From contig JAVTVJ010011134.1 in the NCBI GenBank assembly GCA_034509425.1, forward strand, positions 124,001 through 188,000: a stretch of 64,000 nucleotides of DNA, given 5' to 3'. The notes beneath the pieces are model-generated. The model made no database searches, was not told where the DNA came from, and was given only the letters and a program-made list of their open reading frames with translations. This document shows, piece after piece, positions 35,221-49,016 of this stretch (position 1 is its first letter; each line of letters opens with the position of its first letter). The position numbers were made by a program, and so were the translations under genes. The stretch comes from Eopsaltria australis (taxonomy: Eukaryota; Chordata; Aves; Passeriformes; Petroicidae).

Positions 35221-37880
35221 TGACTTCCTCCTCCTCACTGGTGATGGAAGCAACCAGGAGCCCCACGAGAGGTTTTATTAATGGAATTCTTGATCTGGAC
35301 CAGGAATATTCAAAATGTTACTGGCATCCAGATTATCTCAATTCTTTTTGAAATTTATGAGAATTTTTCTCCTGGGAGAAAGGACAGGGATGAGGCAGGA
35401 CAACACAACCACGTGAACTTCTCTTATTATTATTTATTGTTTGTGCTGAGCAAATGATGCATCTAATTAAAAAATGAGGTTCCCTCCCCCAAACAATCCA
35501 AATGGTATCCCAATAAAATCATTGCATTTCCAGCCTTTATGGCCAGAGGGGGAAATGAACCTCTGGTCTAACATCCTGTATGAAGGATGAAGATGGTGAG
35601 AATATGTATTTATGGCTCTGTGAGGGCACCTGCACACATTTCAGAGCTGCTGTTCAGCTCAGCTATTGTGTTTATTTTCACTAAACATCAAAACAAACTC
35701 TAAGGAAACCCAATGTTTACCCTTTTATGCCTATTTTTAATTATTCTCATGGAAAAAGAATTTTTACCAAAATACCAATGGCTTGGGAAAGCTCCTTTGA
35801 ATGCAAAACATGATCATGAAAGAGATTTGCCAGTTGTATTGACTTTTACACTGACAAAACAATAAATTAATGATGCTTGTTACAACCATTTTCTGAATTA
35901 CAACATGTAGTGAGAAGCCAGAGATCTATAGGGCTTCCCTTTCCAAAACAGGGGCAAGAAATGGCTTTAGACCCCTCTGACTGTTTTTTTTTTTTTTCCA
36001 TTTTTCCCTTTGGTGGGATGGAGTAGGTAGATAATAATCTGGAATTCAGTTCATGGGACTGACAGGTATTCTTAGCTCTGAGGAGGTGGCTGTGCATATC
36101 CTATCCCTCCTGATACCTACAGCTGCTCTTGGATTGCTTTATTTCAATTTAATTTTTTTTTTTCTTTTTCCCTGCTGGAATAGTGCAGAGCATGGGGGGA
36201 AAAGGGAAAGGCTTGTCCAGAGACAGCTGGATCAGGCAGGATGTGGGATTGGGGTTGGGAATACCTGAATGGGGGTCACTGGAGCTCCCTCCAAGGCTCC
36301 TGCTGGGAGGATTTTGGACAGGATTGTGACAAAGGTGCCAGCCGGACATTTACACAAACACCTTCCCAGCCATCTCTTCCTTTTGGTAATTTCCCCACCC
36401 CTCACATTATTTGGATAAAAAAAGAGGAAAAAAGTGCATGACTGCTTATCTCTTAATACCTTTCTTGCCTGAGCTTTGATTTCCCAACATGTGACTCTGC
36501 AGCATTAGTCTGTCCTAGATTTGCCAAGCTTGCAGGTCTCCTGACCCATTTTCCAGCATTTGTGATTTGCGTCCCTCCTTGACAACCTGCAGGCCTCAGC
36601 TGCAAAGCTTCTCGTGGAGAAAAGCCCAGCCCAAAGCTCAACCCAAGCTGGTGTAGGTGGGACCTAAGAAGGGCTGAGCCTGGGATTATGTGGGGTGAGA
36701 TTTGGAGGGTTTTTTTCCGTGCTGTTTGTCATGTGGAAAGGCCTGTGCCTGACTTCGTGGTTAAATTACTGCTTTTTGTCCAGAAATTAAAAAAAAAAAA
36801 AACATAGAAAGTTACTGTTGAAGCAAATTCCCAAACCAGGGATTTGGGATCTCCCCACCTGCCCTGGGGCTCTCCTGCAGAACTCCCCCATTTCTCAAAC
36901 TTCAGCCCAAGGCGCTGTTTTCATTTCACCTGCCTTGGAATGGTCCAAGCCCTCCAAAAGTGGCTTTCTGCTGAATTCAGAACTGGGACTTTGCTGCTGC
37001 TCATCTCTTCAGGGTTTGGGAAAATCAGAAAAAAAGAGATCTTTGTTGTTATTAGGCACAGCAGGAAATCAAAGAACCATATTTGTTACCTTCCAGAGGG
37101 AGTTTGGGGATCAGAATCCCAGTATTTCCTTGGACAAATGTCACTGAAAGCTTTGCAAACCAGGACTGCCCCAAGTACCCTCGTGTCCCCTTGGCAGTGA
37201 ACAGAACAAAGGAGATTTTCCAGACTAAGGTTTTCATTTCAGTCCACTCCTAATTATGTGCAGCCATAGGGATGGGGGTGTGAGTGCAAAAAAAAAAAAA
37301 GACAAAATACCATTAAAAGCCCTTCAAGAGAATAGAATCTTTATTTCCACACAACTGCCTGCTCTCTTTCCTCTACCACCCCTAAAACTAATTAATCCTC
37401 CAGGATTTATAATCCAGACTGCTCCCATTCCAAACCAAACCCCTTCAGAGCTCTGTTTGGAATAAGAGCATGGATGTCCATCCCTGGACACTCCCAGGCT
37501 TCATTTTTTTAAGAAATAATTAAATTACGGGTTATTTGAAACAGACTGCCCCATTCCCTACCAGCCCACATGCAGGAGCAGCAGGCTGTGCTGGGATCCT
37601 GTGGGATGAAGAGAAGAATTCCAGGGAGAAGTCTCGTGTATTGAAGGAAATGAGGGTGGCAATGCAATAATTGGCATTTGTCCCTCCGGGCCAGGCCTTG
37701 CCCTTTGGGTGTGGGGTGCAGGGGCTCTCTGCTGCTGCTGTGGGGGGCAGAGCTCTGCTCCTGCTCTGATAAGAGAGGGAACAGCTCCTTTGTTCCCTGA
37801 GTGCCAGAGCTGCCAGATAAGATCCCCCTCCCTCAGCTGCAGAGCAGGGACTTGGCCCCTGCCTTGCTGAAGATTTCGAT

Positions 37881-37948
37881 TTCCATCAGGAAATTCAGTT
37901 TTCCATTAGGAAATTCAGTTTTCCATTAGGAAATCCACTTTCCCATCA
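37881..37948 (+). repeat. 20-bp tandem repeat, 3 copies plus a partial
   Basis: Unit ttccattaggaaattcagtt at 37881, 37901 and 37921, then a decayed partial. Confidence 0.95.
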
Positions 37949-38079
37949 CTTTCTGTAGTGGTTGTTCCTCTACTGGGATGAGATGTGGGTTAATCCATCC
38001 CCCTGCTCAACCCTCAGGTGAGGGGGACTCTTCCCTTCAGGGAGCTGCAGAGGGATCTCTGTCAGGATCTGTGGTGACA

Positions 38080-38128
38080 GGACAAGGAGAAACGGGTACA
38101 AATTGAAAGAGGGGAAATTCAGGTTACC
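38080..38128 (+). mobile_element. Short CR1 fragment
   Basis: Matches the CR1 phrase 'ggacaagg.gaaa.gg...caaa.tgaaagaggggaaattcaggtt'; too short for more detail. Confidence 0.5.
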
Positions 38129-38539
38129 TGTCCCAGCTTCCAGAGCATCGCCAGAGATGGAGTTCTCTTTTCTGGTCTGAACAATCAGCTCACCCCTGCT
38201 CTGGTCAGGGAGCTGGAGTGGAGTTTGGCAAATCCCCCTATGAACATCAGCTACCAAATACTGCAGCACTGGCAGAGGGAGGAGAGGATTGGGGCTCGCT
38301 CTGCCTCTTCCTCCAGCTCCCGTGCGTGGAGAGGACCTTGTGCTTGAAGAGGAAAGCAAATAAACCTCTTGCTGCAGAAAAAAGGCCAAGAGAGCACAGC
38401 CCAGGTGTATGAGGGGCCTTCCAAACTCCCATTCGTTCTTGCTGGGCCCAGAAGTTGATTTCCCAAGTGGGGAAGTGTAGCCAGGATCGAGGGGAGTCTG
38501 CAGGAGAGATGGAGGGGCTTTTCTGAGAGGATGGAATGA

Positions 38540-38842
38540 TGGGGCCAGGGGGGATTCACACTGACAGAGAGGAGGCTTAGACTGGATAATAGGAAATATT
38601 CTTTACTGTGTGAGGGGCATGGAGTGACAGGAAAGGGGGGATGGCCTCACACTGACAGAGAGGAGATTTAGATTAGATAACAGGAAATATTTTTTACTGT
38701 GAGCGGCACGGAGTGACAGGGCAGGGGTCTGACAGAGAGGAGGTTTCGATCAGATAATAGGAAATACTATTTACTGCGAGGGGGTGAGACCCTGGAACAG
38801 AGAAGTTTTGGATGCCCCATCCCTGGAAGCGTCCAAGCTTGG
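38540..38842 (+). mobile_element. CR1 fragment with internal tandem triplication
   Basis: Three copies (starts near 38558, 38649 and 38729; spacing 91 and 80) of 'ctgacagagaggag.tttaga...ataggaaatattctttactg' are followed once by 'tggatgccccatccctggaa' and 'gcgtccaagcttgga'. The CR1 segment was tandemly duplicated after or during insertion. It directly borders CpG island 3. Confidence 0.75.
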
Positions 38843-38859
38843 ACAAAACGCTCTGTCAG

Positions 38860-39620
38860 AGACGCGTGGGGGCTGGGACGAGCTGACCCATGCGGTCCAT
38901 CCGCACAGCCCGCGGCCCCGTGGCTGCCCCAGAGCCGCGGGCAGGGACACCGGGAGGGGCTGCGGGCGGCCGGCGGAGCGGGGCCGGGCGCTGTCGCTGT
39001 CGCTGCCGCTGTCGCTGTGGTGGCGGTGGCGGCGCGGGGGCCATGGCATGCTGCGGTCCCGCCGCTGCTGCACATGCTCAAGAGCGAGCGGGCCGGCTCA
39101 GCGCCAGCCCCCGGCGCTGCTGCCGCTGCTGCGGGGAGCCCTGCGCGCCTCGCCGCGGCTCCGCGGGCGCGGGGGGCGGCCGTGCCCCGGCTCCGGGGGC
39201 TGCTCGGCGCATGGGGCTCGGCGCTCCCCGCGGGACGCTCGCCGGCCGCGGCTGCTCCAGCATGTGCTGGCACCTCTGGAGCTGTCAGTGGGCAGAAAAG
39301 GACACGGGCAGCGGATTATCGTGGCTGTACTAATGAAAGGGTTCAAGCTCGCCTGGTAAGCGCGCCGTGGGGGAAATGGGGGTGCGGAGGGGAGGGGGAT
39401 GCTGTGGCCCCCTCCCCGAAGTGGGGGGAAAAAAAGGTATGCGCTTCGCCGAGTTGCCGGCGGTGCCGCTGCGGCATGGCCGGGGGGATGAGGGTGCGGG
39501 ATGCGGCGGAGAGGGAGGCACCGGGAGAGGCTCCGGGGAGGGATGCGGCGCTGGGCCGCTGCTGTCCGGGCAGCTCCGCAGCATCGCGGTGATGCCCTGA
39601 GCCTCCCTCGGCTCTGGCTG
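38860..39620. promoter_or_regulatory. CpG island 3 (MKGFKL promoter region)
   Basis: This is the densest CpG block in the window, with runs of CGCTGTCGCTGCCGCTG type. It ends around the MKGFKL exon and its donor at 39356. Overlapping open frames on both strands (for example 38784-39359 plus and 38767-39273 minus) are expected in such composition and are not annotated as genes. Confidence 0.65.
39333..39355 (+). CDS. GRAMD1B: GRAMD1B classical first coding exon (MKGFKL)
   Basis: The exon encodes MKGFKLA plus TG, then a strong donor (CCTG|gtaagc). The human 738-residue GRAMD1B begins MKGFKLSC followed by TASNSNRSTP, so the first six residues match. The split TG codon would become Cys when joined to an exon starting with T or C, as in human; residue 7 is Ala instead of Ser. 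The exon ends in phase 2, the same as the long-isoform exons, which explains how both feed one shared exon. It lies at the 3' edge of CpG island 3, which is presumably its promoter and 5' untranslated region. The reading frame stays open far upstream of this ATG, but I take that as a GC-rich chance frame. This short exon is the firmest basis for naming the gene. Confidence 0.85.
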
Positions 39621-42600
39621 CATCTCCCTCCCCTGCTCCGCTGCCGGGCTGTGCATCAACCGCATCACCCGGACTCCGGAAATTAGGGGAAATACACAGG
39701 GAAATAAGCACGGGCAGGTTTTGCCGGAGAAAGGTGGGGGGAAAAAAGTGTTTTAGATGCTGCGTGCGTGGAATGGCTCCTGCTCGGCTTGTCCTTTAAA
39801 TAGCGGCTTTTGGGGATGCTCCTCGCTGCTGTGAGAACACAGCAGAGTTCATGGGAGCAGCAAGGTACCCGAGTGCTCGTTAATTCCTCCATCGTTCCTG
39901 GGTGTTTTGGGGGGAAACTCGCCAGGTTTGGCTAAGTGGGCAGTGAAAGGAAACATTGTGTGGGGGAAAGGCAATTAACAGAGCTCTGTGTGTGTGTCTA
40001 AAATGCTTGCACGTAGATGTTTTGTTGGTCAAGTTTCACATGAGCAGGTAAATATATTTATTTATGTAATAGAGGATACAATTATATATCTATATAAAAA
40101 ATGTAATATTAACTTGTCCGTCAAAAGCTGCTATAGATTCCCGAGTATATCAAAACTATTTTAAATTTCCAATAAGTCAAAACCACTTAGCTGGAATAAA
40201 TAGGCTTTGAATTATGATGATGAAATTGATTTAACCAGAACTTTATCAGATGGGAACGGTTCCACAGTTAACAGTGGAATGTGACTTCGTAATTTGGGTT
40301 GAAGGGGATGACAAGAGCAATGGGAAGGCCTGTTTCTTTTCCTTAATCCTTTTTTTTTTCTGTAATGAAAAAGGAAGTAATCACAGAAATAACAGCCTCC
40401 CTCTCAAGTGTGCTGGTTTGCATCAGGATGAATGTGGTGCTTTGAGATCCTCGCCTGTGAAGTGTGAGAAAACAGCAAAGTTATTTTGCATTTGTTATTT
40501 TACTTATTGTTGCTATTTTAATTTTATATTTATTTTTTTCTGTGTCAAAAAAAAAAGCACTACAGTATAGCACTAGGGAGCATCTTGTACTGGGCCCCAG
40601 GGGACAGACCCGAGCCAGGGATGACTCAATAGGTCATCTCTTTTTCTAATTTCTCTAATTCTGTCTTTGATTTAATTATGCTGAGAGCTTTTGAATTTTC
40701 CCTGTGTGTACATGGCTCTGTCTCACACAGGCTGTACAAATGATACGGATGTTAGCATTTAAAAATATTACATGATTTTTTTTTTAATGAAAAAAAGCCC
40801 CTCTCTTGCAGTGATCTGCTGCCTTCTGTGCTGTGCACTTGGGCTGAGGAGTTGCATAATAGCCCAGCGTACTACTGGGAGAGCAAAGCATGTGCTGGGA
40901 GCGCTGGGAACACTGGGATGGAGTGGATCTGCAGTGACCCCACTGCATCCCCATCCCTGCCTCCCCAAAACCCAGCAGGGAGATCTGCTCATCGCGGAAT
41001 TTTGGGGAGTTTTCACGTTCCCGGTTTATCCCAGCGCTGCTGACAGCTCCCCTTGGAGCATCCTGGTGGTTGTGCAGGCCGGGAGCTGCGCGGGGAGGCT
41101 GCGGGAGGGAGGATTCCTGGGGACATAAGCAGATTACAGCGCTGGAGGAAGCGCTGGCCGGGCTTCAGTAGGTGACGCTCTCCCCTCTCCCTTCCTCGGG
41201 CCCCGGGCAGGGCCCCGGGGGCTCCGGGCACTCCTGGGCCCCTCTGTCCTGCCATAAAGATCCCGAGCAGCTCCCCTGGTTCTCCTGGAAAGTGCAACTC
41301 AAGCCTTGCCTCTTCAGCATCCCCCTTCATCCCAATCCCAAAATCAAATACTCTGATTGCTTCCCTTACCTAATTACCCAGCATTCGGGATCTCTGCAGC
41401 TGTCACTCTGCTCCCCCCTAGGATATTTACAGACGGTTTTGTTTAGTTGGTTGTGCTGCAATATGCAGGCGCAGGAGGGTGAGTTAGGGATGTTATTTCA
41501 GGCCCTGCTTTGCCCAGATGTGTTTTTGTCCCTGCTGGATTGATTCGAGGAGCATGGATTTAAGGACAAAATGCAAAGTTCTCTGAATTTGCTTGGGGTC
41601 TTTAATGTGGACTGGACAGCCTTGATGTGAAATGGGTTTGTAGGGTTGATATTTAAATAAAGAAAATACATCCAGTGGGTGGGATGCAAACAAATCCTTC
41701 AGTCCTTGGTGCAGGAGCAGCACTTCTGGGGTTAACCCAGATTTCCTCATGGAGCTGTGCTCTCAGAGACACATGATGCTGTCTGTACCAGGGAGGGACA
41801 GAAAGCTGTCACAGGAGCAGCCTGCTCTGATCCTTAGGAACAAGGATTTGCTTTTCCCAGGTTTCAGGCCTGACATCCATCCCGTGCTGTCACATCACAC
41901 CAAATCCCACCGTGTTTGATATCAGGGAACCCCTGGCCACCTCTGGGCCTGTCCTGCTTCCTCACACCGTGCCCTGCATTTCCTGCAGCCCAAAATGATC
42001 TCATCCCCTGTGGCCCCGGGGCTCTGCAGCACAGCACAGCACGGGGACAGCCAGAGGGGCTGGGTGACATCAGAGGATGACAGTGGCGTGAGGCAAGGAC
42101 CTGCTGTGCCGTCACCCTGCTCCAGCACAGTGTCCTGGTGGCAGGAATGATCCTGCAGCCCCTGAGGATGCTGTTGGGACAGATGACAACTGCGATTTGC
42201 CTCATCAGGCTCTGGTGTTTTGGTTTAATCAGTCGTTTTTGTGTTTTAATGCTCTTGTCATCTCTGTGTTTCGCCCTGGCATTGTGAGAGAGCTGTTGCC
42301 TCCAGGCTGACATCACTGTTATCTCACAGCTCCTCAGGGACTGTGATCAGCCAGGCCTCCAGCTTTAAATCTCAGAAAGCCAAAAACCACGGCAGCCTTT
42401 CCCTCCCCTTCCATCTCGGGATGTGCTGCTTGCCCTGCTCTTCCTTCTTAGGAGTTTTGGGGAGTTCATGATCCAGCAGAGATGGAAACTAATTTAAATC
42501 TTTGATGAAAAATGAGAATCTAATGCCAGAAGAGTGTTACAGGGACAAAAACAAGCTGGTAGCTGAACTGGATGTCCCATAAATGGGATACTGAATAAAA

Positions 42601-45600
42601 CTTTGCTTGTCTGATTTTGCTTCTTCTGTGGTTCCTTCTGCATTGCTTGTTCTGCTGTGTTGGTTGGAATAGTTCTGTGCTGCAGAACCTGTGATCTGGA
42701 ACCTACAGAGAAAATAAGGGCCAAAGACTCCACTAAAAATAAATCTGTAATTCATTTTTCTGCTAGTGCCTGTGGGTGAGAAGAAAAAAAAAACAACCCT
42801 CTCAATGTTCTAACACCCTACTTATCTGAGGAAGGATCTATTATGTAGTTGTGGGGGTGGGATGGGAACTAGGTAGGGTTACAGAACAGCAGAGCTAAAA
42901 TTAGAAGTTGTTTGATGCCAGGGAGCAATGAGGATTGACTTCAGGCACTCTCGGTTCTGAGTTCTGGAGGCTGCAGGGGTTCTTTGTACCTCACCAGGCT
43001 GGCAACCCCTGCCCTTCCCTGGCTCTGGAAATCGATGTCTCAGGGCATGGAAGAGGGGAGGGAGGGGTTCTTGGGCTGTCACACTCGTTCCACCCAGCTC
43101 TGCTCTTCCAGCATTGCGGCTTCTTTGAGATGTAAAATACCAGGTTGGTGAGACAGGGACAGGAGGGAGGGTTCTGTCCTCGCTTTCAGGCATCGAGTCC
43201 TTACTGTGACACACAGAGGTGACAGACGTGGGTGTTTGGGATCCGTGCCTCCTTGATTACCCCGGGAAATGATGAAGCTGCTTAAATCACCTCCAATTTC
43301 ATATTGGAGCCTTAAAGAACTGCTGCGTGCAGCGACAATGAACTTCATCCTGTGGCACTGCAAATAATCCCCAATGAAATTGGATTTCCAAAATCAATTC
43401 GTCAATTTTTTGGAGAAGCTTCACAAAATAGTTCTGTTAAAGTTACATAATTGTGCTGCTGTGCCCGTTGTGCTGTTCGACCTTCCCATTGCCGTTTCAA
43501 ATGTTGCATTTTCAGTCTTTCATCGATTCTTCCACGCCTACACCTTCCTTTGTGCCTTTTATTCAGTGGGAAGAAATAGGTGCTGATAAAAACCACCAGA
43601 GATGACCCACATCCATATAAATATGGCTGTGGTGTTTGGGAAAGGAGAGGCCTTAGCTCCTTATGGATTCTGCAAATGGATCTGAGCAATCAGAATGTTC
43701 CCGTTGGCCGGCGGTGTGGGAAGAGCAAACCTCATTAATAGGTTGCTCCTTTTCCCCTGCATCCAGAACATTCTGACCTGCCCAGGCATCCTGAACGTTC
43801 TGGCTGTCCATAAAGTACATTTTATCCTTTTCCAGCAAGAAGATGTCGTGCCAGGTGCCTGGAAGAACAGCTTGGAGCAGCGCTGGCAGGTTTATTCTGT
43901 AGATGGTTCTGTGGGGCACAGTTACTAAGGGGTTATAAACAGGTTTTGTGCTAATTTCTCTGGCCTTTGTGTTATTTTTTCTGCCCTTTTCCCTAGTGGG
44001 AAGGCCTAGGAAGCAGTGGGGAGCCTAATCTGAGTGCACTGAAGCCAAGGAAAAGCCTTCCACACAATTCCCGTGGCCAGGCTGGGCTCGTGGGCACCAA
44101 GAGAGGCAGAAACAGCAGCAGTATCAGCCCAGCACCAGTTTTTGTCCTGGGCTGCCCCGTGCCACGCTGGATTAATACCTGCAGTGGCAACAGGGTGTGA
44201 AGCACAACTTCTATTTTAGTAAAAGTATGAAATTACAGTGGAAGGAGACCATTTGAACTAAAAACAAGGCATTTTGGAGCCCTTGATCTGAGACTGGGTT
44301 TGCTGTGTGATCACAGACTGGCAAAAGCATCCCTTTAAATATTTTTGTTTGTTATGTGGTTGGCTTTTGGCATCAAATTTTGATTTAAATTTGGCTAAAG
44401 ATCTGTAATTTTGTTCTCTAATATGTATGTGCATATTGAAACCTCTCTTAGGACACGGAGGAGTTCTCTGACTGAATCCATGAAGAAGCTGCACTTTGCA
44501 GAGTTTGCTGCCAGCACCCAGAAATCTCTCCCCCAGATCTCTCCTTGGGCTGCAGATTATTTTGAATGCAATCCTAATTGAATCCTAATCGTTTGTTTTG
44601 CTGGGAAATTGCCTTTCCCTCTTATCAGAATGCAAGATCACCTCACTCTCTGTCTCCAGCCTTTCACAGCCTCACAAATGTCAAGTGAAGGGCAAACTGC
44701 TTGGAATGGCTCTGGAATTCTGCAGCCTTTGCTCACTCAGGGCCTTGACTTGAGGCAAATCAGGGGCTCCTCCAGAGATTCTTTTCCTCACTAAAAATCC
44801 TGAAAACATGGAAAATTCAATCAAGGAGGGCTAAATCGTGGAGCTGAGGCTGCTGGGTGCTGTTTGACTGCTGGGTCCCCTCTGGCTGTGGGAGCTGGGA
44901 GTCACGAGAGGCTCTGCTTGTGCCTGGATCTGTCACTGACCACTTCTGTCCTGATGCTGCCTCTGCCCCACTTTCCCTGCCTGCAAAATGAGGCAAACCA
45001 GGCCCCTCTTCCTTCTCCCTCTGCCTGGAGCAGGGATTTTCATGGGACAAGTGCTGGAAGGAGCTGTTGGACAGTGTCCCACGTTTTGAAGTGTCTGATT
45101 CACTCCGTGTGTTGATGGTTGTGCTGGGCTGAGGAGCAGCACTCACATAGCTGAAATTTCTGCTTCATTTCTGCTCAGCAAGTGGGCACGGGCAAGGCCT
45201 GAAAGAGGCAAAAATTGCCATCAGGGCCCTTGTGGGGCTTCCTGACAGAATCACTGTGTCCTGGTCAAGGCCTCTTCTGCTTTATCCAGCTGAAATTCCA
45301 GATTTCTCTCTATTTTAATGGTGTTCCTTTGGTTGATTGAGCAGCTGCTGTGTTTTTGCTCGAAACTTCCTCTGAATGCCTCTGCATTCAGGCCTGGTTA
45401 GAAAGTGCACCTTAATGCCATTATTATTTTAATTGATGCTTATTATGACTGGCAATTTCAGGATTTTGAGCCTGGTTGAAGTAAATTATGTAAGTTGCAA
45501 TATAGCAGCAATGACATATCCAGGGGTAGAATATGCAGGCTCAGGAAATGGAGACACCAAACCCAAAATACTGCACAGAATTAATTTTCCTTCTGGGTGC

Positions 45601-47569
45601 CCTCACAGAGCCACGTGCTGAATACAAGATTGCTGGAATGTTCTCTGAGCTTCTCCTTTCCCAAAGTTTTCCTTTTGGCCAGATTTAGGCCTGTGCTGTT
45701 GATTATATTTTACATTTTCCAGCGGTTTATTCCCCTGGAACCATTTTTTCCAGGACAGAATGCTCTCTGTGGTCACAGCCAAGTGACCTGGGGGCAGATC
45801 ACTCTGCTTTTTTTTCCAACTAAAAAAAGAGATGCAAAATGCTGCCACTCTCCTTTGACAATGTCACAGCCAGTCCATGCACGTGGCAGAGGAGCAGAGA
45901 AAGAGGAATTTGTGGATTTTTTGGGAGATTCATATATTTGGGGTCCATATTTTGAATAATTTTCAAACCACTCAGAATACCACATTTGGTAGAATGTGGT
46001 TTGGACCACAGCTAATTTCAGGCCTTGGAAATTGGAAGGAGAAAAATGGAGGAGAAAATGAGTGGAATGAAAAAGACTTTGGGGGGAAAAGGAGGTGAAT
46101 TTTGAGGTGTATTTTGAGGAGCAGCAAAGATTTGGTAATAGAAGAAATATCCAGATATGCACGTAAAATTAGCACAAATCAGCTGGAGGGGGAACACACT
46201 ACTTGCTTATCTTTAGTGCAAGAACAACTCCCTCTAATTAGAGCCATTCCCTTAATGAAATTCTGAGGGAATCAGGCAGGAGGAGGAGGTGGCCAGGCCT
46301 GAGGATGGCAATCTCAGCCCTGGTGAAGTGAGGACACATGAGATTTACATTAAATTGTGAATTAAAAGCTTTGCACTGGAGACGGAGGAGTTTTAGGAGC
46401 TGCTGGAGAGGCAGAGCTGTAATTTTGGGGTATTTCTGACCCCACAGGAGCAGAAATAAAGCAGCTCTGGAGATGTGAAAGCAGTGCCCTCTGCTCGTGA
46501 GGAGATTGCCTGGTGGCTGTACAGCCTCAGAGCTGGAATTTGGCTTTTAGGGGGCTGTCAGCTGCTAGAGGAATGTGATGCATAACCTGCTGCACATTTT
46601 GGGAATGAGGTTTGGGAGGCAAAGCCGTGCTTAGCTGTAGGCCATGAAAGAAGGATGTGTCTGGAGGCCAGGGCTTAGAGAACCTCAGCAATATTCAGTG
46701 GCTGCTCCAGGACACTAAAGCTGCATCAAATACCTGCTGTATTATTTTTCCAGCAGGAAGAACGAGTTCCCCACAGATTCTTTTCTGTTTTAAAGGCGGC
46801 TGATAGCACAACTGCTGTGGGAAATAGAATTGTTTGTAAAATTGTGTTGTTTTACAGCGAAAGAGGCTCTTGAAAACAGAGATTTGCTGTGTTGGGAGGT
46901 TTTCATTCTCGCTTTCAGTTTGGAGGAAGAGATTCCATCCTAAATAATCAAGACGGACAAAGGGTAGAAGAAAGGACGTGGAATTTTGCAGTTTGCAGAT
47001 GAGGCACACAGGGATTAAAGGTGTTTTTTTCCTTTTAAAGTGATTATTAATAGCTGTGTATTAATTCCCTACTGGATGCTTGGCTTAGGAGAGCAAAAAA
47101 TTGTTGTAATTTAAACAAGTCTCTAAAGAGAGCAAACTCTACTGAAGTAAGAGCCAGGATAAGAAATGCAAACATCTATCCCTATCCCCTGCACTTCTCC
47201 CAAGGGATTTGCCCAAGGCCACAAACTGGATCCCTATAATTGTCCCAAAACAACCTGTGCCTTGCTCATATTTGGAGATGCCATAATTATCCTGAAGACA
47301 TCTGTTCTTTCAGGGATCTCAGCCCAGATTAAGAACTCAGGATGGTTTTGGATGTCACTTTGCGAGATTTCCCACATGGAACTCCAAATCACGTGGATGT
47401 CTTAGAAGTTTTGGGGACAAAAATGCAGCGAGTCGAAACAAATCCTTGAAATTGTAACACTCAGCCAGCTAAACACCAATCACTGCAAACCTTTGGAGTC
47501 CTGCATTGCTGCAAACTGGGCTGCTGCCTCTGAAAAATGAGAATTATGGAAAGCAGAACTAGAGGTTGG

Positions 47570-47704
47570 AAAAAAAGTGATTTTATTGAGGTATTGATCC
47601 ATGCTCCTGCCAATGGGGTGTCCTGTATGGGGCCAGGATTTTGGCTTCAATAGTCCTTGTGGGTCCCTTCCTGCTCAGGATATTCTGTCGTTCTGTGATT
47701 CTGT
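47570..47704 (+). mobile_element. CR1-like or LTR 3' terminus
   Basis: It ends with 'gtccttgtgggtcccttcct', 'gctcaggatattctg' and short ATTCTGTG-type repeats, the usual terminus of bird CR1 and related elements. The upstream boundary is unclear. Confidence 0.6.
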
Positions 47705-48763
47705 TTTGTCTTTATTGACAGTTTTCTTTTTCTGTTTATGAACATGAAAAGTGAATGAGTTTATTCCACTTCTCTCCTGCTCCTGGCTGTGAGGATTTGA
47801 CCTCAGCCTCGTATTTTTCCCACAATTTAATATAATCCCATTCCTCTTTGTTAAAAAAAAAAAAAAAACCCAAACCTTTTAATACAGCTTTTCCTTCTCT
47901 TCAGTGTTTACATTCTTCAAATATTTGTTGACCACTCTGCTTTGTTTACCCTCCCAAGTTTGTTTTCAAGAATGAGCCTCATGAGTGCCCTGATGTTTTT
48001 GTTGCTTTCCTTTGAACTCATTGCTCTGGAAGAAAATCCCTCTGGTTGTTTGCCACCCCTCTAACGAGTTCCTGGTTGGGATTAACTGATCATACAGAGC
48101 AAATATTTCATCATTCCACGAGGTGTGATTGATAAGCCCTGAGCCACATCAGCCCTCCCTGCTCCTATTTCATGTTGCAGGAACATTTTTCATTTGCTCT
48201 CTGCTCTTCCCCTGCCCATCTGTGCTGCTTTCTTGCTTTCTAAATTCTTTAAACTGCTGCCCATGGCTTTGTTTCCTCTTTTACACCTGCCTGGAGTAGG
48301 TGCAAACCCAAGGACAGCAGCAGGGTTGCGTTCCTGCTTTTCCCAGAAGGGAATCAGGCACAGAGTCTGTTTATTTTTCGCCAGACAGGTTTTTAAAGTG
48401 TGTTTATATACACTTCCAAGATGAGTCACATTGTTACCTTCTGCATTGTACAACCTCCGTGCAGAAGGTGGCCTTTCCTAGAGTTTGTGTTCAGAAATGC
48501 CCGAGTGTTGAAGGCAAATATTTCTATTTATTCTAATAATTTCCTCTTGCTGCCTGCTGTTGTAGCAGGGAAATCGATGGTTTGTGTTGCCTGATAAGGT
48601 TCAGGCGGGTGTGCAGCCCCTCAGGGGGAACAGTCAGAGCTTTGTGGGAGCGAGGAAGTGGAATTTTGAGGTAATTGGGATGTTTATGTCCACGCTGGCT
48701 GCTCTACTCCTTTGTCGTCACAGAAGTGCTCCCTGGTGGTTTGCACCACGGGCAGGACAGGGA

Positions 48764-49016
48764 TATTTAATAAAGCTCTGCTTGGGATGCCAGGACTGTG
48801 CTACAGCACCAAATATTTCATAAAACCCTGTTTGGGATGCCAGGGCTGTGCAGAAGCTCAGAATATTTCATAAAACCCTGTTTGGGATGCCAGGGCTGTG
48901 CAGAAGCTCAGAATATTTCATAAAACCTTGTTTAGGGTGCCAGGGGGCTATGCCGCAGCACCAAATATTTAATAAAAATCTGGCTGGGATGCCAGGGCTG
49001 TGCAGCAGCGCAGAGA
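48764..49016 (+). repeat. 50-bp tandem repeat, 5 copies
   Basis: Units start with tattt(c/a)ataaaa at 48764, 48814, 48864, 48914 and 48966 and contain 'gggatgccagggctgtgcag'. Copies 2 and 3 are identical. The array ends about 65 bases before CpG island 4. Confidence 0.95.

Larger units (their letters stand above)
32171..38859 (+). other. Intron between the micro-exon and CpG island 3
   Basis: About 6.7 kb of intron-like DNA. It has homopolymer runs (A at 34109-34126, C at 35077-35093), a GT/GCT microsatellite (35181-35220), a 20-bp tandem repeat (37881-37948) and CR1 fragments (38080-38128, 38540-38842). I see no coding exon. Confidence 0.55.
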
